Shown: positions 43,073 to 52,089 of the stretch, one piece after another
Numbering within the stretch: position 1 is the first letter of the stretch
Layout of the letters: every line of letters begins with the position of its first letter
Source of the DNA: Hyphomicrobium sp. ghe19
GTDB taxonomy: Bacteria; Pseudomonadota; Alphaproteobacteria; Rhizobiales; Hyphomicrobiaceae
DNA length: 64,000 bases
Reading direction: 5' to 3'
Assembly (NCBI RefSeq): GCF_902712875.1
Contig: NZ_LR743509.1
Span: 3,300,001-3,364,000, forward strand
Notes under the pieces: generated by a model
Databases searched by the model: none
What the model was told of the DNA's origin: nothing
What the model saw: the letters and a program-made list of their open reading frames with translations, nothing else
Position numbers and translations under genes: made by a program

Positions 43073-44406
43073 TACTCGACCTCCGCCGCGAGGCGCAAGC
43101 CGATGAACTGCCAGCGCTGATGAGGATAAAAGAAGTTGCGATAGGTCGCGCGGGAATGACCCGACGGCGTTGCACACGACGACCCGCGCAGGACGTGCTG
43201 TCCGACCATGAATTTTCCGTTGTATTCGCCTATCGCGCCGGCCGGCGGCCGATACCCCGGATAGGGAAGATACGCGCTTGCCGTCCATTGCCAGACCTGG
43301 CCGAAAAGCTGCTTCGACCCGGCACCTTGCGAGGCATCGCTTCTTTGTGGCCGCAGCACGCTTGGCAATTTCGCCGTCTGTTTGGGAGTTGCGTTGGCTG
43401 CGACTTCCCATTCGAATTCCGTCGGCAAACGCTTACCGGCCCACCGCGCGAACGCATCAGCCTCGTAATAGGAGATGTGCGTAACGGGCTCGGCACGCGC
43501 GACGGGAAGCAACCCCTGGAGCGACATCTGGGACCAGCCGCCGTCTGTCTTTTCCCAATAGAGCGGGCTTTCCCAGCCCTCGCGATTGACTGCCGACCAG
43601 CCGTCCGCCAGCCACAACGTTGGCGTCACGTAGCCGCCATCTTCTATGAATGCCAACCATTCGGCGTTGGTCACCAGCCTATCCGCGAGCTTGAACGGCT
43701 GCACCAGCGCGTCGTGCGACGGCAGCTCGTTGTCCCATGAAAAGCCTTCACCGGAATGGCCTATTCGTACGATGCCACCCGTGAATTCCGTCCACCTCAG
43801 CGGCATTGCTTCGGCGATGTCGAGCCCGACGGGCTGCGCCTGATAGGCGGGGCGCAACGGATTTGATGCAAAGAGCGCAAGAATATCGGTGAGCAGCAGT
43901 TCTTGATGTTGTTGCTCGTGATTGATGCCGATTTCGATGAGCCGGCTGATCTCATCACGATCGAAATCGTCTCGCGCAAGAAGACGGCGAAGACCCTCGT
44001 CGACGTGCTGACGATACGCGAAGACCCTCTCCGACGTCGGCCGCGTCAGCATCCCGCGCTTGGGACGCGGATGGCGTGGGCCTAGCGTTTCATAATAAGA
44101 GTTGAAGCAGTAATTGAATTTGTCGTCGAAGACTCTGTAATCGGCCAAGTGCGGCCTTAAAACGAAATTCTCGAAAAACCAAGTTACATGCGCCAGATGC
44201 CATTTGGTGGGACTGGCATCGTCGGACGCTTGCACCACCATATCTTCAGCTGACAGCGGTTCGGCGAGGTTAAGAGAGTGTTGCCGAGTCTCGAACAGAC
44301 GAGCTTCCAGCGCTTCGCTGACACGCGCATCCGCCCCATCATCAGATTGCGAAAACGAGACGTTGCTTTGGTTTTGGGGAGCCTTATCGGCCGCAGGATG
44401 TTCCAA
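43072..44406 (-). CDS. egtB: ergothioneine biosynthesis protein EgtB (sulfoxide synthase)
   Basis: A 444-residue non-haem iron enzyme. The N-terminal DinB-like helical domain supplies the iron ligands H70 in KWHLAHVTW and H163/H167 in NHEQQHQELL. The C-terminal FGE-sulfatase/C-type-lectin-like domain has FMVGQHVLRGSSCATP and a final YRNFFYPHQRW. EgtB joins hercynine to a thiol (gamma-glutamylcysteine or cysteine) with oxygen. It is first in a two-gene operon with egtD. The thiol donor used cannot be decided by eye. Confidence 0.92.
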   Translation of the reverse strand: MEHPAADKAPQNQSNVSFSQSDDGADARVSEALEARLFETRQHSLNLAEPLSAEDMVVQASDDASPTKWHLAHVTWFFENFVLRPHLADYRVFDDKFNYCFNSYYETLGPRHPRPKRGMLTRPTSERVFAYRQHVDEGLRRLLARDDFDRDEISRLIEIGINHEQQHQELLLTDILALFASNPLRPAYQAQPVGLDIAEAMPLRWTEFTGGIVRIGHSGEGFSWDNELPSHDALVQPFKLADRLVTNAEWLAFIEDGGYVTPTLWLADGWSAVNREGWESPLYWEKTDGGWSQMSLQGLLPVARAEPVTHISYYEADAFARWAGKRLPTEFEWEVAANATPKQTAKLPSVLRPQRSDASQGAGSKQLFGQVWQWTASAYLPYPGYRPPAGAIGEYNGKFMVGQHVLRGSSCATPSGHSRATYRNFFYPHQRWQFIGLRLAAEVE

Positions 44407-44530
44407 ACGAAATTCTCTGGAGTTTTAACCCGCGCCGCCGCGCGCAGACCGCTGAGACCAAACCGTCAAACGCCATCCCATCCTGGATGGTTCCCTAACC
44501 CGCTGCAATAGCGAACATAGATAAGCGGCT

Positions 44531-44977
44531 TCATTTCTTGGCCGCCGCATTACCATCATGTTTCGCCTCGGTTTTTTCGTGTTTCTCGCCGTATTTCATG
44601 CCCTCGAGCTTGATGCCGTCGGGGTCGAGAAAGAACACCGCGTAGTAATCTTCGTAATACTCATCGGCAGGATCCACGATCGTGACGCGGTGCTTCTTCA
44701 AGTACGTTTGGAGTTCATCGACGTCTTTTCTGTTTCGTAGCTGGAAGGCGTAGTGGTGCAGACCTACGTCGCCGGTTCTGTGCATGTGCTTTCGTCCAAC
44801 TGCGTCGGCTTGAGAAATCCAATATCGCGTTTTCCCGTTCGTCCAGCCGATCGAGTCTTCGTATTCGTCCAAGACATCGAATCCCAAAAAATCGAAAAGC
44901 CCGCTGTAGAAGGCCTTCGATTTCGAAAAGTCGCTCACGCGGACGGAGATATGGTCGATGCAGACGACACGCGACAT
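44531..44977 (-). CDS. VOC-family (glyoxalase/dioxygenase-fold) protein
   Basis: A 148-residue protein of the vicinal-oxygen-chelate fold, with paired beta-alpha-beta modules: CIDHISVRVSDFSKSKAFYS at the start, VGLHHYAFQLRNRKDVDEL in the middle and FFLDPDGIKLEGM near the end. The His and Glu residues at usual metal positions are present. The last 20 residues are a Lys/Glu-rich tail. Substrates of this subgroup are diverse, so none is named. ATG 44977 starts at the conserved domain; ATG 45004 would add nine residues. Confidence 0.8.
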   Translation of the reverse strand: MSRVVCIDHISVRVSDFSKSKAFYSGLFDFLGFDVLDEYEDSIGWTNGKTRYWISQADAVGRKHMHRTGDVGLHHYAFQLRNRKDVDELQTYLKKHRVTIVDPADEYYEDYYAVFFLDPDGIKLEGMKYGEKHEKTEAKHDGNAAAKK

Positions 44978-45101
44978 GGGTGCTTCAGATCCTTTCGAGT
45001 GCACCGATCCGCTCTAACAAATCCGGCCGGCCTCAATCGATCTGCAAACCCTTCTGCCACGGTGGAGTTCCGAGGCGGCGCCCGGAATAAGCCCGGCTCT
45101 T

Positions 45102-46469
45102 TTAGTTGCGACCCCGGTAGATCGCGTCGAGTTCCCGCGCCATATCATCGAAGGTTCGTTGCGGGCGAATATTGCGGCGAAGCCTGCGGAGCTCGCGTGG
45201 GGCGGCGAGAACGTACTCAATCGTCTTCGCTAGCTCCGTTGCGTTTCCGGGCGGAAATAACAATCCATCGACGTCATCTCGAATTCGCTCCGCGATCCCT
45301 CCGAGGCGACTGCCGATCACCGGAAGTCCTGCGGCCATAGCCTCATAGACGGCGAGCGGCCCCGTCTCGAGGCACACCGACGGCACCAGGCAGGCATCAT
45401 GCGTGACGAGTTCGTGGAGCATTTGCTCCGCAGCAACGACCCGCGGCGCGCGTAGTCGTTTGTCTCCTGCAAACGGCCCGAGCAGGCGCTGGCCATACTC
45501 GGAGTTCCAGCCCGATCCGAGCAGTGAAATGGATATGGGCGCCTGCTGATCGATTTGTCTCAAAGCGCCGAGGATCGCTTCTATTCCTTTGACGTCGCTG
45601 CATCGCCCCGCGAACACTAGCCGCAATGGCCGCGCATCAGTGAACGTCTCGCACTTCCGCTCGCCGATCGCGACAGGCTCTTGCGAGACGCCCATTTCGA
45701 CGAAGGCTATTTTTCTTTCGGGGACGCCGTTCCGGCGGAGGACGTCAGCGATCCACCGAGACTGGATGTGGAAGACATCTATCAACTCGATTGCCGATTG
45801 AAACGAAGTGATAAAGGCTTTGGTCATCGAACGCGACGAGATGAGGCGACCGATGAGGGTCCCATCGCCTCCGCTGCCGTCTCCGACTTCGATCCGCGCG
45901 ATGAGGTCTGCGAGTTTCACCGGCATGCCGCGATTTGCCAGCCGGCAGCGCGTGCAGCGAGCGATTTCAAGACGTCCGTCGCAAGGCGAGAAGCCGTTTT
46001 CCAGCAGGCCGGTTTGCGGGCATGATATGCCTCCGGTGTGGTAGGTTACGACTGTCCGCGCACCGATCGCCTTTGCGGCCTCGAGGTGCAACATGCCCGC
46101 GGCGAGACCGAGCGTATGAAAGTGCACGACGGCAGGCGTCGTTTCTGCAAATAATTCGCGAACGCCGGGCGCGGCATCCGGACGACGCGCATAATAAGCT
46201 TTTCGGCCCGTGCCCAGAACGGGCGGCAGCATGCGTACGTCCAGCGGAGACGCGATAAGAGGAGATGGCGCCTCACAATCGCCGAGGGCTTGATTCAGGA
46301 CGACGATGGATTTCCAACCGAGATTGGTCTGTCGCTTTGCCAACGCGCGCACGAAGGTATTCGAGCCGCCACCACCCGTGACGCTCGATGCGCCGAGCAG
46401 GTGAAGACAGGTCGGCGCGAAAGTGCCAGATCGCCGTTCCACCTCGCCGACGTTCAAGGTTGCGGGCAT
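45102..46469 (-). CDS. family 4 glycosyltransferase
   Basis: A 455-residue GT-B glycosyltransferase, last gene of the polysaccharide operon. The N-terminal half has the GGGGSNTFVRALAKR loop and a four-cysteine insert (SCPQTG, PCDGRLEIARCTRC) seen in one GT4 subgroup. The C-terminal half has the donor-binding VFAGRCSDVKG and the E-x7-E region CLETGPLAVYEAMAAGLPVI. It adds a sugar during assembly of the exported glycan; donor and linkage are unknown. It starts 10 bases after the preceding GT2 gene. Confidence 0.87.
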   Translation of the reverse strand: MPATLNVGEVERRSGTFAPTCLHLLGASSVTGGGGSNTFVRALAKRQTNLGWKSIVVLNQALGDCEAPSPLIASPLDVRMLPPVLGTGRKAYYARRPDAAPGVRELFAETTPAVVHFHTLGLAAGMLHLEAAKAIGARTVVTYHTGGISCPQTGLLENGFSPCDGRLEIARCTRCRLANRGMPVKLADLIARIEVGDGSGGDGTLIGRLISSRSMTKAFITSFQSAIELIDVFHIQSRWIADVLRRNGVPERKIAFVEMGVSQEPVAIGERKCETFTDARPLRLVFAGRCSDVKGIEAILGALRQIDQQAPISISLLGSGWNSEYGQRLLGPFAGDKRLRAPRVVAAEQMLHELVTHDACLVPSVCLETGPLAVYEAMAAGLPVIGSRLGGIAERIRDDVDGLLFPPGNATELAKTIEYVLAAPRELRRLRRNIRPQRTFDDMARELDAIYRGRN

Positions 46470-46479
46470 CGACGCAGCG

Positions 46480-47514
46480 CTAAGCCGGGTTTTCAGACAC
46501 TACGTTTCGCAGTGCCGGCCGCACCGATTTATGCGGTACTGAACCATGCGCACGAACGCTCTCAACCGTTCGATAAATTTGCTTCTGATCGCTCGTCATC
46601 AATCCGGGCAGACGCAGCGCGGCGAGCAGCGACAGGAACGATTCCCGCGTCAATCGGCGAAGCAGAACGTGCTTGAAGATGCGAGCACAGCTAACAGCCG
46701 CCGCGCGCCCCGGAGATTCGAAAGCTGCGATAATCTTCGTGTATTGACCGGTGACCGCAAACCCCTCCTCGAAGCTTGCGAATAGGCGTTTCGCATAAGC
46801 TGTTGTCAGCCGCGACGGCGTGATGGCGTGCTTGAACCTCAGTCTTTCGCTGAAAATCAGTTTGTATCCAGCGCACGCCACACAAGCGGAGATCTCAATA
46901 TCTTCTCCGGAAAGGAGCTTCTCGCCTTTCCGCCCGCTCAGCATGGGAAACCCCGGCAACGTGTATAGAAATGCGATGAGATCTCGCCGCGTGACGAGGC
47001 CGGCGCCCCAAAGGGCATCGACCTGTCTTTCCGTTTCCGGTGCATCGGGCAGACGCGCAATTCTCGATATTGGAACGCCAACAGCGAAGCCCCAGGAGAA
47101 CGTATAAAACCAGGGCGGCAGGCCATCCGGGTTCGCCGGAGTCGAGCAGCCGCCTGCCGCCCCGATTGTGGGATCCTGCATGATCCTCACGGCGTTGATC
47201 AGGTAGTCTTCGGCGAGCCAATTATCGTCGTCACAGAACAGGATGACGTCGAATGATGCAGCGCGCGTTCCGGCACGGCGCGCGTATGACAGGCCGGGCT
47301 GCGGCTCCCAGATGATCGTGAAAGCGAAGCAGACGTTTCCGCAATCGGTCCAAGCCGCTTTCGCCCGCTCCGCCGTGTCGTCGCTCGAATCATTGTCGAC
47401 GAGAATGATCTCGACCGGAAACTCCGCTTTGCATCGAGCCAGCGCCTGGATCGTTGGCGGAAGACGCTCGGCGCTATTGTGAGCGCAAATGACGACAGAG
47501 ATGCCGTTCGACAC
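46480..47514 (-). CDS. family 2 glycosyltransferase
   Basis: A 344-residue GT-A enzyme with SVVICAHNSAERLPPTIQAL, the LVDNDSSDDT strand and the metal site LFCDDDNWL. A basic region and possible amphipathic helix follow residue 230, which may hold it at the membrane face. It lies between the methyltransferase and GT4 genes in the same operon, with gaps of 36 and 10 bases, and should build the glycan exported by Wzm-Wzt. Confidence 0.87.
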   Translation of the reverse strand: MSNGISVVICAHNSAERLPPTIQALARCKAEFPVEIILVDNDSSDDTAERAKAAWTDCGNVCFAFTIIWEPQPGLSYARRAGTRAASFDVILFCDDDNWLAEDYLINAVRIMQDPTIGAAGGCSTPANPDGLPPWFYTFSWGFAVGVPISRIARLPDAPETERQVDALWGAGLVTRRDLIAFLYTLPGFPMLSGRKGEKLLSGEDIEISACVACAGYKLIFSERLRFKHAITPSRLTTAYAKRLFASFEEGFAVTGQYTKIIAAFESPGRAAAVSCARIFKHVLLRRLTRESFLSLLAALRLPGLMTSDQKQIYRTVESVRAHGSVPHKSVRPALRNVVSENPA

Positions 47515-47550
47515 TTGGTGTTCCTATCCGACGCTGCGGGCGTTCGTACG

Positions 47551-48300
47551 TCAGCGGATCGGCAGCCGCATTCCGAAGCGTTTGCCTACCGATCGGTTGA
47601 GCAGTCGCAAATAATGAGTCGGATGATATTTGCCCTGAGAGAGGTCCAGATGCCGCTTCGCGATGGGTGAATCGGGAAAATCCATGTGCGGTGTCATTTC
47701 GGGATGAATGAGATGCTGGATGCGCGGCTCCCTGCCTGCGTTTTCGGGATCGAAGCGCGCGGAAAAGATATTCTGCCGGTACCAAGGTTCGATCATGCTG
47801 TCGCTCCAGATCATCGGTCGCACATCATCTTGGCAGACGAAGCCACGCTCGTTGAATAGGGTTTGCCAGTATGTCGGCCAGCGGCAGTTCACGTGATGCT
47901 CGCCGCGCTGGCCGGGTGCTGCACCGGAGAAGAATATAACCTCTCCGTGCGTGCAGAGCGTCCGCACCAGGGTAGCGGCCCATTCCTCGTGAAGATGTTC
48001 TGCGACCTCGAGACAAAGTACGACGTCGAAGCGCCTGCCGAGCCACACAGGTTCGCGCAGGTCAAAGATCTTGATGCAATTGGCTTCGACATGAAGCTCT
48101 GTCAAATCGGCCGCAACGCCGTCGATGCCCAGCACGTCGTCGATGCCCATCTCGCGCGCGGCACGCAGCCAGTTTCCGACCCCTGCTCCGACATCCAGAA
48201 GGCTCGAATATTCGTTCCCGGACAGGAGATAGGCCAGCGCGTGCCGTGCGCCGGAAAGCGAATGCAGGTTGCGGTGAAAGTTGTACGGAATGCTTCTCAT
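47551..48300 (-). CDS. class I SAM-dependent methyltransferase of the glycan operon
   Basis: A 249-residue methyltransferase with AdoMet motif I LLDVGAGVGNWLRAA, the acidic strand DDVLGIDGV and motif LCLEVAEHL. It lies directly after wzt in the operon. In O8/O9a-type systems a methyltransferase caps the non-reducing end of the chain and the cap is read by the Wzt C-terminal domain; a similar role is plausible here but inferred. It could equally methylate a sugar precursor. Confidence 0.85.
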   Translation of the reverse strand: MRSIPYNFHRNLHSLSGARHALAYLLSGNEYSSLLDVGAGVGNWLRAAREMGIDDVLGIDGVAADLTELHVEANCIKIFDLREPVWLGRRFDVVLCLEVAEHLHEEWAATLVRTLCTHGEVIFFSGAAPGQRGEHHVNCRWPTYWQTLFNERGFVCQDDVRPMIWSDSMIEPWYRQNIFSARFDPENAGREPRIQHLIHPEMTPHMDFPDSPIAKRHLDLSQGKYHPTHYLRLLNRSVGKRFGMRLPIR

Positions 48301-48360
48301 GGGAAGATCTCGCCCGGGATATGATGGTGGGAGAATTCTCGATTGACGGACTTCGGGGGC

Positions 48361-49656
48361 TTACACGCGCGCTTGGAAGTTGGTGGCCACGCACGGCCCA
48401 AGTTGTGGAAGCGCCGCGTCGACCGCGCCCCATTCCGCGGGCCAATCGAGGTGACCCAGTGCGGATACTGGCGGACGCAGAACGTGCGCGTCATCTTCTC
48501 CGATGACGAAACTCAGAACATCGATCCTGGCGTCGTAGTCTTCGTGCCAGTCGCCGAGCCATGCCGATAGGGAATATCGGCCGGGGCGAATTGGTAGTTG
48601 GCGCGCCTCGCATCGCAGAACTCCGTGCGTGAGGCCCTTGACGAGTTTTACGTTTGGATGAAACCGTCCATTGGAGCCCCAGACCGGCTCGCCGGTATCG
48701 GCTCGCAGCACAATGCCGCCGACTGCGGTGTGCAGAGGCCGCGGCGACGCAAAATGGATGTCGACGATCAAGTCGCGTTCGACGAGCGCCTCGCTATTCA
48801 CCTCGATCGCCGAGATCGCGGGCCGCGCTTTATTCTCGTCAAACGAAATCGAATGGGCGGCATCGCTCGCACTAACGTATTGCTTGATGACGGCGTCGAC
48901 CGAAGCGTCGCAATCGACACGGCCGGCTGCGAGGAGAATGCTTCGGGTACACAGAGCTTTGACTGCCGCGAGGTTGTGGCTGACGAAGATGACGGTTCTC
49001 CCCTGTCCGGCGACGTCCTTCATCTTGCCGAGACACTTTCTCTGAAATTCCGCATCGCCGACCGCCAACACTTCATCAACGACCAGAATCTCCGGCTCCA
49101 GGTGGGCCGCGACAGCGAAAGCCAAGCGCACATACATGCCGCTCGAGTAGCGCTTCACCGGCGTGTCGAGGAATTTCTCCACTTCCGCGAACGCGACGAT
49201 TTCTTCGAACTTCCGTTCGATCTCAGCGTGCCTCATGCCGAGAATGGCGCCATTGAGGAAGATGTTTTCCCGCCCGGTCAGTTCGGGATGAAAGCCGGTG
49301 CCGACTTCCAGAAGGCTCGCGATGCTGCCCCTGATTTCGACCCTTCCGCTCGTCGGTTCGGTGATGCGTGAGAGGACTTTCAGAAGCGTCGATTTGCCTG
49401 CTCCGTTACGACCGATGACGCCGACGACATCGCCGCGCTTGAGCTCGAACGAGACATTTTTCAGCGCCCAGAATTCCTCAATTTCATCGCCTGGAATGAG
49501 CTGCCGCCCCCGCGCGACGTCGAAGGCGGTGCGCAAAAATCGCGTCGTCGTGCGCGCAACCACATCACGCAGTGAGGTGTAACTCTCGCGCGGGGCGCGA
49601 AGTCCGATGACGTAGCGCTTGCCGAGATGTTCGGCGCGAATGACGACGTCCTTCAC
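48361..49656 (-). CDS. wzt: polysaccharide ABC transporter ATP-binding protein with Wzt C-domain
   Basis: A 431-residue protein. The ATPase occupies about residues 5-260, with Walker A GRNGAGKST, signature YSSGMYVRL and Walker B ILVVDEVLAVGD. The C-terminal 160 residues form a beta-sandwich Wzt_C-type domain (GGIVLRADTGEPVWGSNGRF), which in O-antigen systems binds the finished chain end and gives export specificity. It pairs with the permease encoded 14 bases upstream. Together they flip undecaprenyl-linked glycan across the inner membrane. Confidence 0.92.
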   Translation of the reverse strand: MKDVVIRAEHLGKRYVIGLRAPRESYTSLRDVVARTTTRFLRTAFDVARGRQLIPGDEIEEFWALKNVSFELKRGDVVGVIGRNGAGKSTLLKVLSRITEPTSGRVEIRGSIASLLEVGTGFHPELTGRENIFLNGAILGMRHAEIERKFEEIVAFAEVEKFLDTPVKRYSSGMYVRLAFAVAAHLEPEILVVDEVLAVGDAEFQRKCLGKMKDVAGQGRTVIFVSHNLAAVKALCTRSILLAAGRVDCDASVDAVIKQYVSASDAAHSISFDENKARPAISAIEVNSEALVERDLIVDIHFASPRPLHTAVGGIVLRADTGEPVWGSNGRFHPNVKLVKGLTHGVLRCEARQLPIRPGRYSLSAWLGDWHEDYDARIDVLSFVIGEDDAHVLRPPVSALGHLDWPAEWGAVDAALPQLGPCVATNFQARV

Positions 49657-49670
49657 CGACGGAACGAAGC

Positions 49671-50522
49671 CTACACGAGATCCGCGAACGCACGTTCAGC
49701 GCCGCGAAAGTATCTGAGCCCGTACCACATCATAAAACCCGTAACGCCGAGGCTCGCCAAAATGCCCGGGACATAGAGTTGGCTCTCGCCCCCGAGAAGG
49801 CTCCAACGGAATCCATCGATAACGCCGACGACCGGGTTGAGGCTGTACCAGAACCGCACGTCGGCGGGGATGATGTCGCTCGAAAAGCCGACGGGCGAAA
49901 CATAGAGGCCGAATTGAATCGCAAAGGGGATAGCATACCGGACGTCTCGGTATTTGACGTTCAGCGCGGTGATGAAGAGGGCTGGCCCAAGGCTCGCCAC
50001 GACGGCAAATGCAATGAATGCAGGAAGAAACACAATGTGCCAGCCGGGTACAAAACCATACCATGCCATCAAGCCAAAGAGGATAACGAGGTTGATCATG
50101 AAATCGACGAGGGCGACGACGCCTGCGGACGCCGGCACGATCAGGCGCGGGAAATAGACCTTACTGATCAGGCTGGCGTTGCTGATGAGGCTGTTCGAAG
50201 CTTCGCTGAGAATGCTCGAAAACAGGAACCACGGAAGCATCCCGGCGAACACCAGGATGGGGTACGGCACATCCCCGTCGCTCGGCAGTTTCGCGAGCTT
50301 GCCGAACACGACTGTGAAGATGATCATCGTCACCAGCGGCCGGACGATTGCCCAGGCGACACCCATGACTGTCTGCTTGTACCGCACCGCGACGTCGCGC
50401 CAAGCGAGGATGGCGAACAGCTCGCGATAATGCCAAAGGTCGGACCAGTAATTCCGCTGGCTTCGCGAGGCTTCGAGAACGAGGACGCGCGTTTGCTCAG
50501 ATTGTAAAATAGGACAATCCAC
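49671..50522 (-). CDS. wzm: polysaccharide ABC transporter permease
   Basis: A 283-residue ABC-2-type membrane protein with six hydrophobic segments: VMGVAWAIVRPLVTMIIF, PYPILVFAGMLPWFLF, then LILFGLMAWYGF and others. The N-terminal amphipathic WRDVAVRYKQT is typical of Wzm/TagG. It forms the channel for the glycan with Wzt. The start is a GTG at 50522 without a strong ribosome site; the conserved part begins near residue 20. It is the first gene of the operon that runs to 45102. Confidence 0.9.
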   Translation of the reverse strand: MDCPILQSEQTRVLVLEASRSQRNYWSDLWHYRELFAILAWRDVAVRYKQTVMGVAWAIVRPLVTMIIFTVVFGKLAKLPSDGDVPYPILVFAGMLPWFLFSSILSEASNSLISNASLISKVYFPRLIVPASAGVVALVDFMINLVILFGLMAWYGFVPGWHIVFLPAFIAFAVVASLGPALFITALNVKYRDVRYAIPFAIQFGLYVSPVGFSSDIIPADVRFWYSLNPVVGVIDGFRWSLLGGESQLYVPGILASLGVTGFMMWYGLRYFRGAERAFADLV

Positions 50523-51012
50523 TCGCTATCAGCTTGTTATGATCGTTTGGCAAAGACGGCGGGTTTTCGGCCTGCCAAGCGGCAAGCGAAAGCATCACAA
50601 TGTTTGGCTAGGGAGAAAATCTTCCGAACGACGGGTGAAGCACGTTCACCCGCTTTCAGGTCAGCGGCTATTCAACCGCAGATACGAACAATTCTTCATT
50701 CGCTGGCAGCGCTTGTCGCAGATAACAACCTCTGCGGTCAACTATATTTTGGCGCCACCTGTGGACACTCCAATTGCCCACCGGTGACCAGTTTCAACTT
50801 CTGATGTGAATAAGCGGACCCACTGAATGGCCGTCACAGCGACGTGAAATGAATTATACGATGTATACTGAACGTCAGCAAGATTCCGTCAACCCTGCCG
50901 AGCAATACATCTGCAACGATTTATTCCGCGGTCTATTGCTTTCAGAAGCACATCGCATTTTTCGCTAATTTACAGCCCAATCGAGCATTTCTTTAATCAG
51001 GAACCTCACGAC
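50523..51012. other. intergenic region upstream of wzm, with inverted repeat
   Basis: A 490-base divergent gap with no convincing gene. A perfect 8-pair inverted repeat, CGGGTGAA (50632-50639) and TTCACCCG (50645-50652) with a 5-base loop, lies about 110 bases upstream of wzm. It could be an operator or a leader hairpin. The right half is AT-rich (50840-50990) and probably holds the promoter of the following plus-strand gene. Confidence 0.5.
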
Positions 51013-52089
51013 GTGGCGGCCGACGGTCATAAAGGCAATGGCACCGACACCGTGCGGCGGCTTCGCAAGCTGCGCTTTGCGCAACCGACAGAATCCAGCG
51101 AATTCCAGCCGGAGCACCGCGACCTCCCTGTTTTTCTCAGCGCCTCTACTGAGTATCCTCAAGTTGATCCACGAGCCGATGTTTCCCTAGCGCCCGTCGC
51201 CGCCGGCTTTGCAGAGACGTTTGCAAAAATCTTCGACGGCTGGAGAGTTGACGCTTGGAGAGATCGTCTAAGCCAACGCTTCGCCGGTCTTTCCTTCGAG
51301 CGGTTGCGCCCCAAAGATGCGGAGCTTACCGCGCGGGTTGCGCTCATGTTGCTATTGGTTCCGCTCGCATTCGCTTTAACGCCGAGCCGTTTGCCTCGAA
51401 CGGCGAAAATCCAGCCACCCGATTTTATATTGGAAGATCGCCTGGGTTTTGCCGAGGGGTTGCGGCAACGATTGGCCTCGCAGAGCGTCTCGTTTCGCCC
51501 GGACCGCGAAGGCTTCTCTGCTGTAACTACTGAGGCAGCGACGACCGAAGCACCGCCCGCCGCCTACGAAGGTTCGGAGAAGGCTCCTTCGGCCGAGGCG
51601 CCCGCGACGGCGGCTGAAACCGTGCCTGAAACGAACAGCCCCGCATTGCCGGCGATTGTGATGGACGAGAGACGCTGGAGCCTGCCGTTCAACAGTCAGG
51701 ATTACGCGATCGCCGATTTGCCCGCCAGCCCGCAGGCGTCATTCAAGACGGAGGTAGCACTTTCGAGCTTTCCGGAAGGATTCGGGAGTATTGCTTCTGA
51801 GAACGATGACCCGGCTGTCGGTCCTCTCGTCCAAACCAAGCGTCCTGCTGAAAGACGGAAAAGCAGGGTTCTTGCCTATTCCCGGCGTGCTCCCCGGATC
51901 GATCGCCCGGCGCCGGTCGTTGTCGAAACAGTGATCGTCCAGCAAGAGAAGCCCGCACTTCCGCCCCTGCTCTTTTTCCTGGGCAATCCGCCGCCGCTGG
52001 AGGAGCCTGTTGTTCAACAGGAGACGCCGCCCAAAAGCGAACCGTGGCTTCCACACTCGCTTCAGGACATCCTCAAGAACCAGTACTGA
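51013..52089 (+). CDS. hypothetical single-pass membrane protein with Pro/Ala-rich domain
   Basis: A 358-residue protein. The first 105 residues are charged and probably cytoplasmic. One strong hydrophobic helix at about residues 110-123 (VALMLLLVPLAFAL) leads to a long, low-complexity Ala/Glu/Pro-rich region and a basic-then-proline-rich tail (RKSRVLAYSRRAPR, PPPLEEPVV). This is the layout of a tethered periplasmic or cell-wall-facing protein. I do not recognise the family. The start is a GTG. Its last 17 bases overlap the convergent LLM oxidoreductase gene. It may be linked to the glycan operon across the shared intergenic region, but that is only position. Confidence 0.6.
   Translation: MAADGHKGNGTDTVRRLRKLRFAQPTESSEFQPEHRDLPVFLSASTEYPQVDPRADVSLAPVAAGFAETFAKIFDGWRVDAWRDRLSQRFAGLSFERLRPKDAELTARVALMLLLVPLAFALTPSRLPRTAKIQPPDFILEDRLGFAEGLRQRLASQSVSFRPDREGFSAVTTEAATTEAPPAAYEGSEKAPSAEAPATAAETVPETNSPALPAIVMDERRWSLPFNSQDYAIADLPASPQASFKTEVALSSFPEGFGSIASENDDPAVGPLVQTKRPAERRKSRVLAYSRRAPRIDRPAPVVVETVIVQQEKPALPPLLFFLGNPPPLEEPVVQQETPPKSEPWLPHSLQDILKNQY

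Noticed and set aside
50547..50804. 85-codon frame upstream of wzm
   Set aside because: It overlaps a perfect inverted repeat, has an atypical Cys/Ala-rich composition and no ribosome site.
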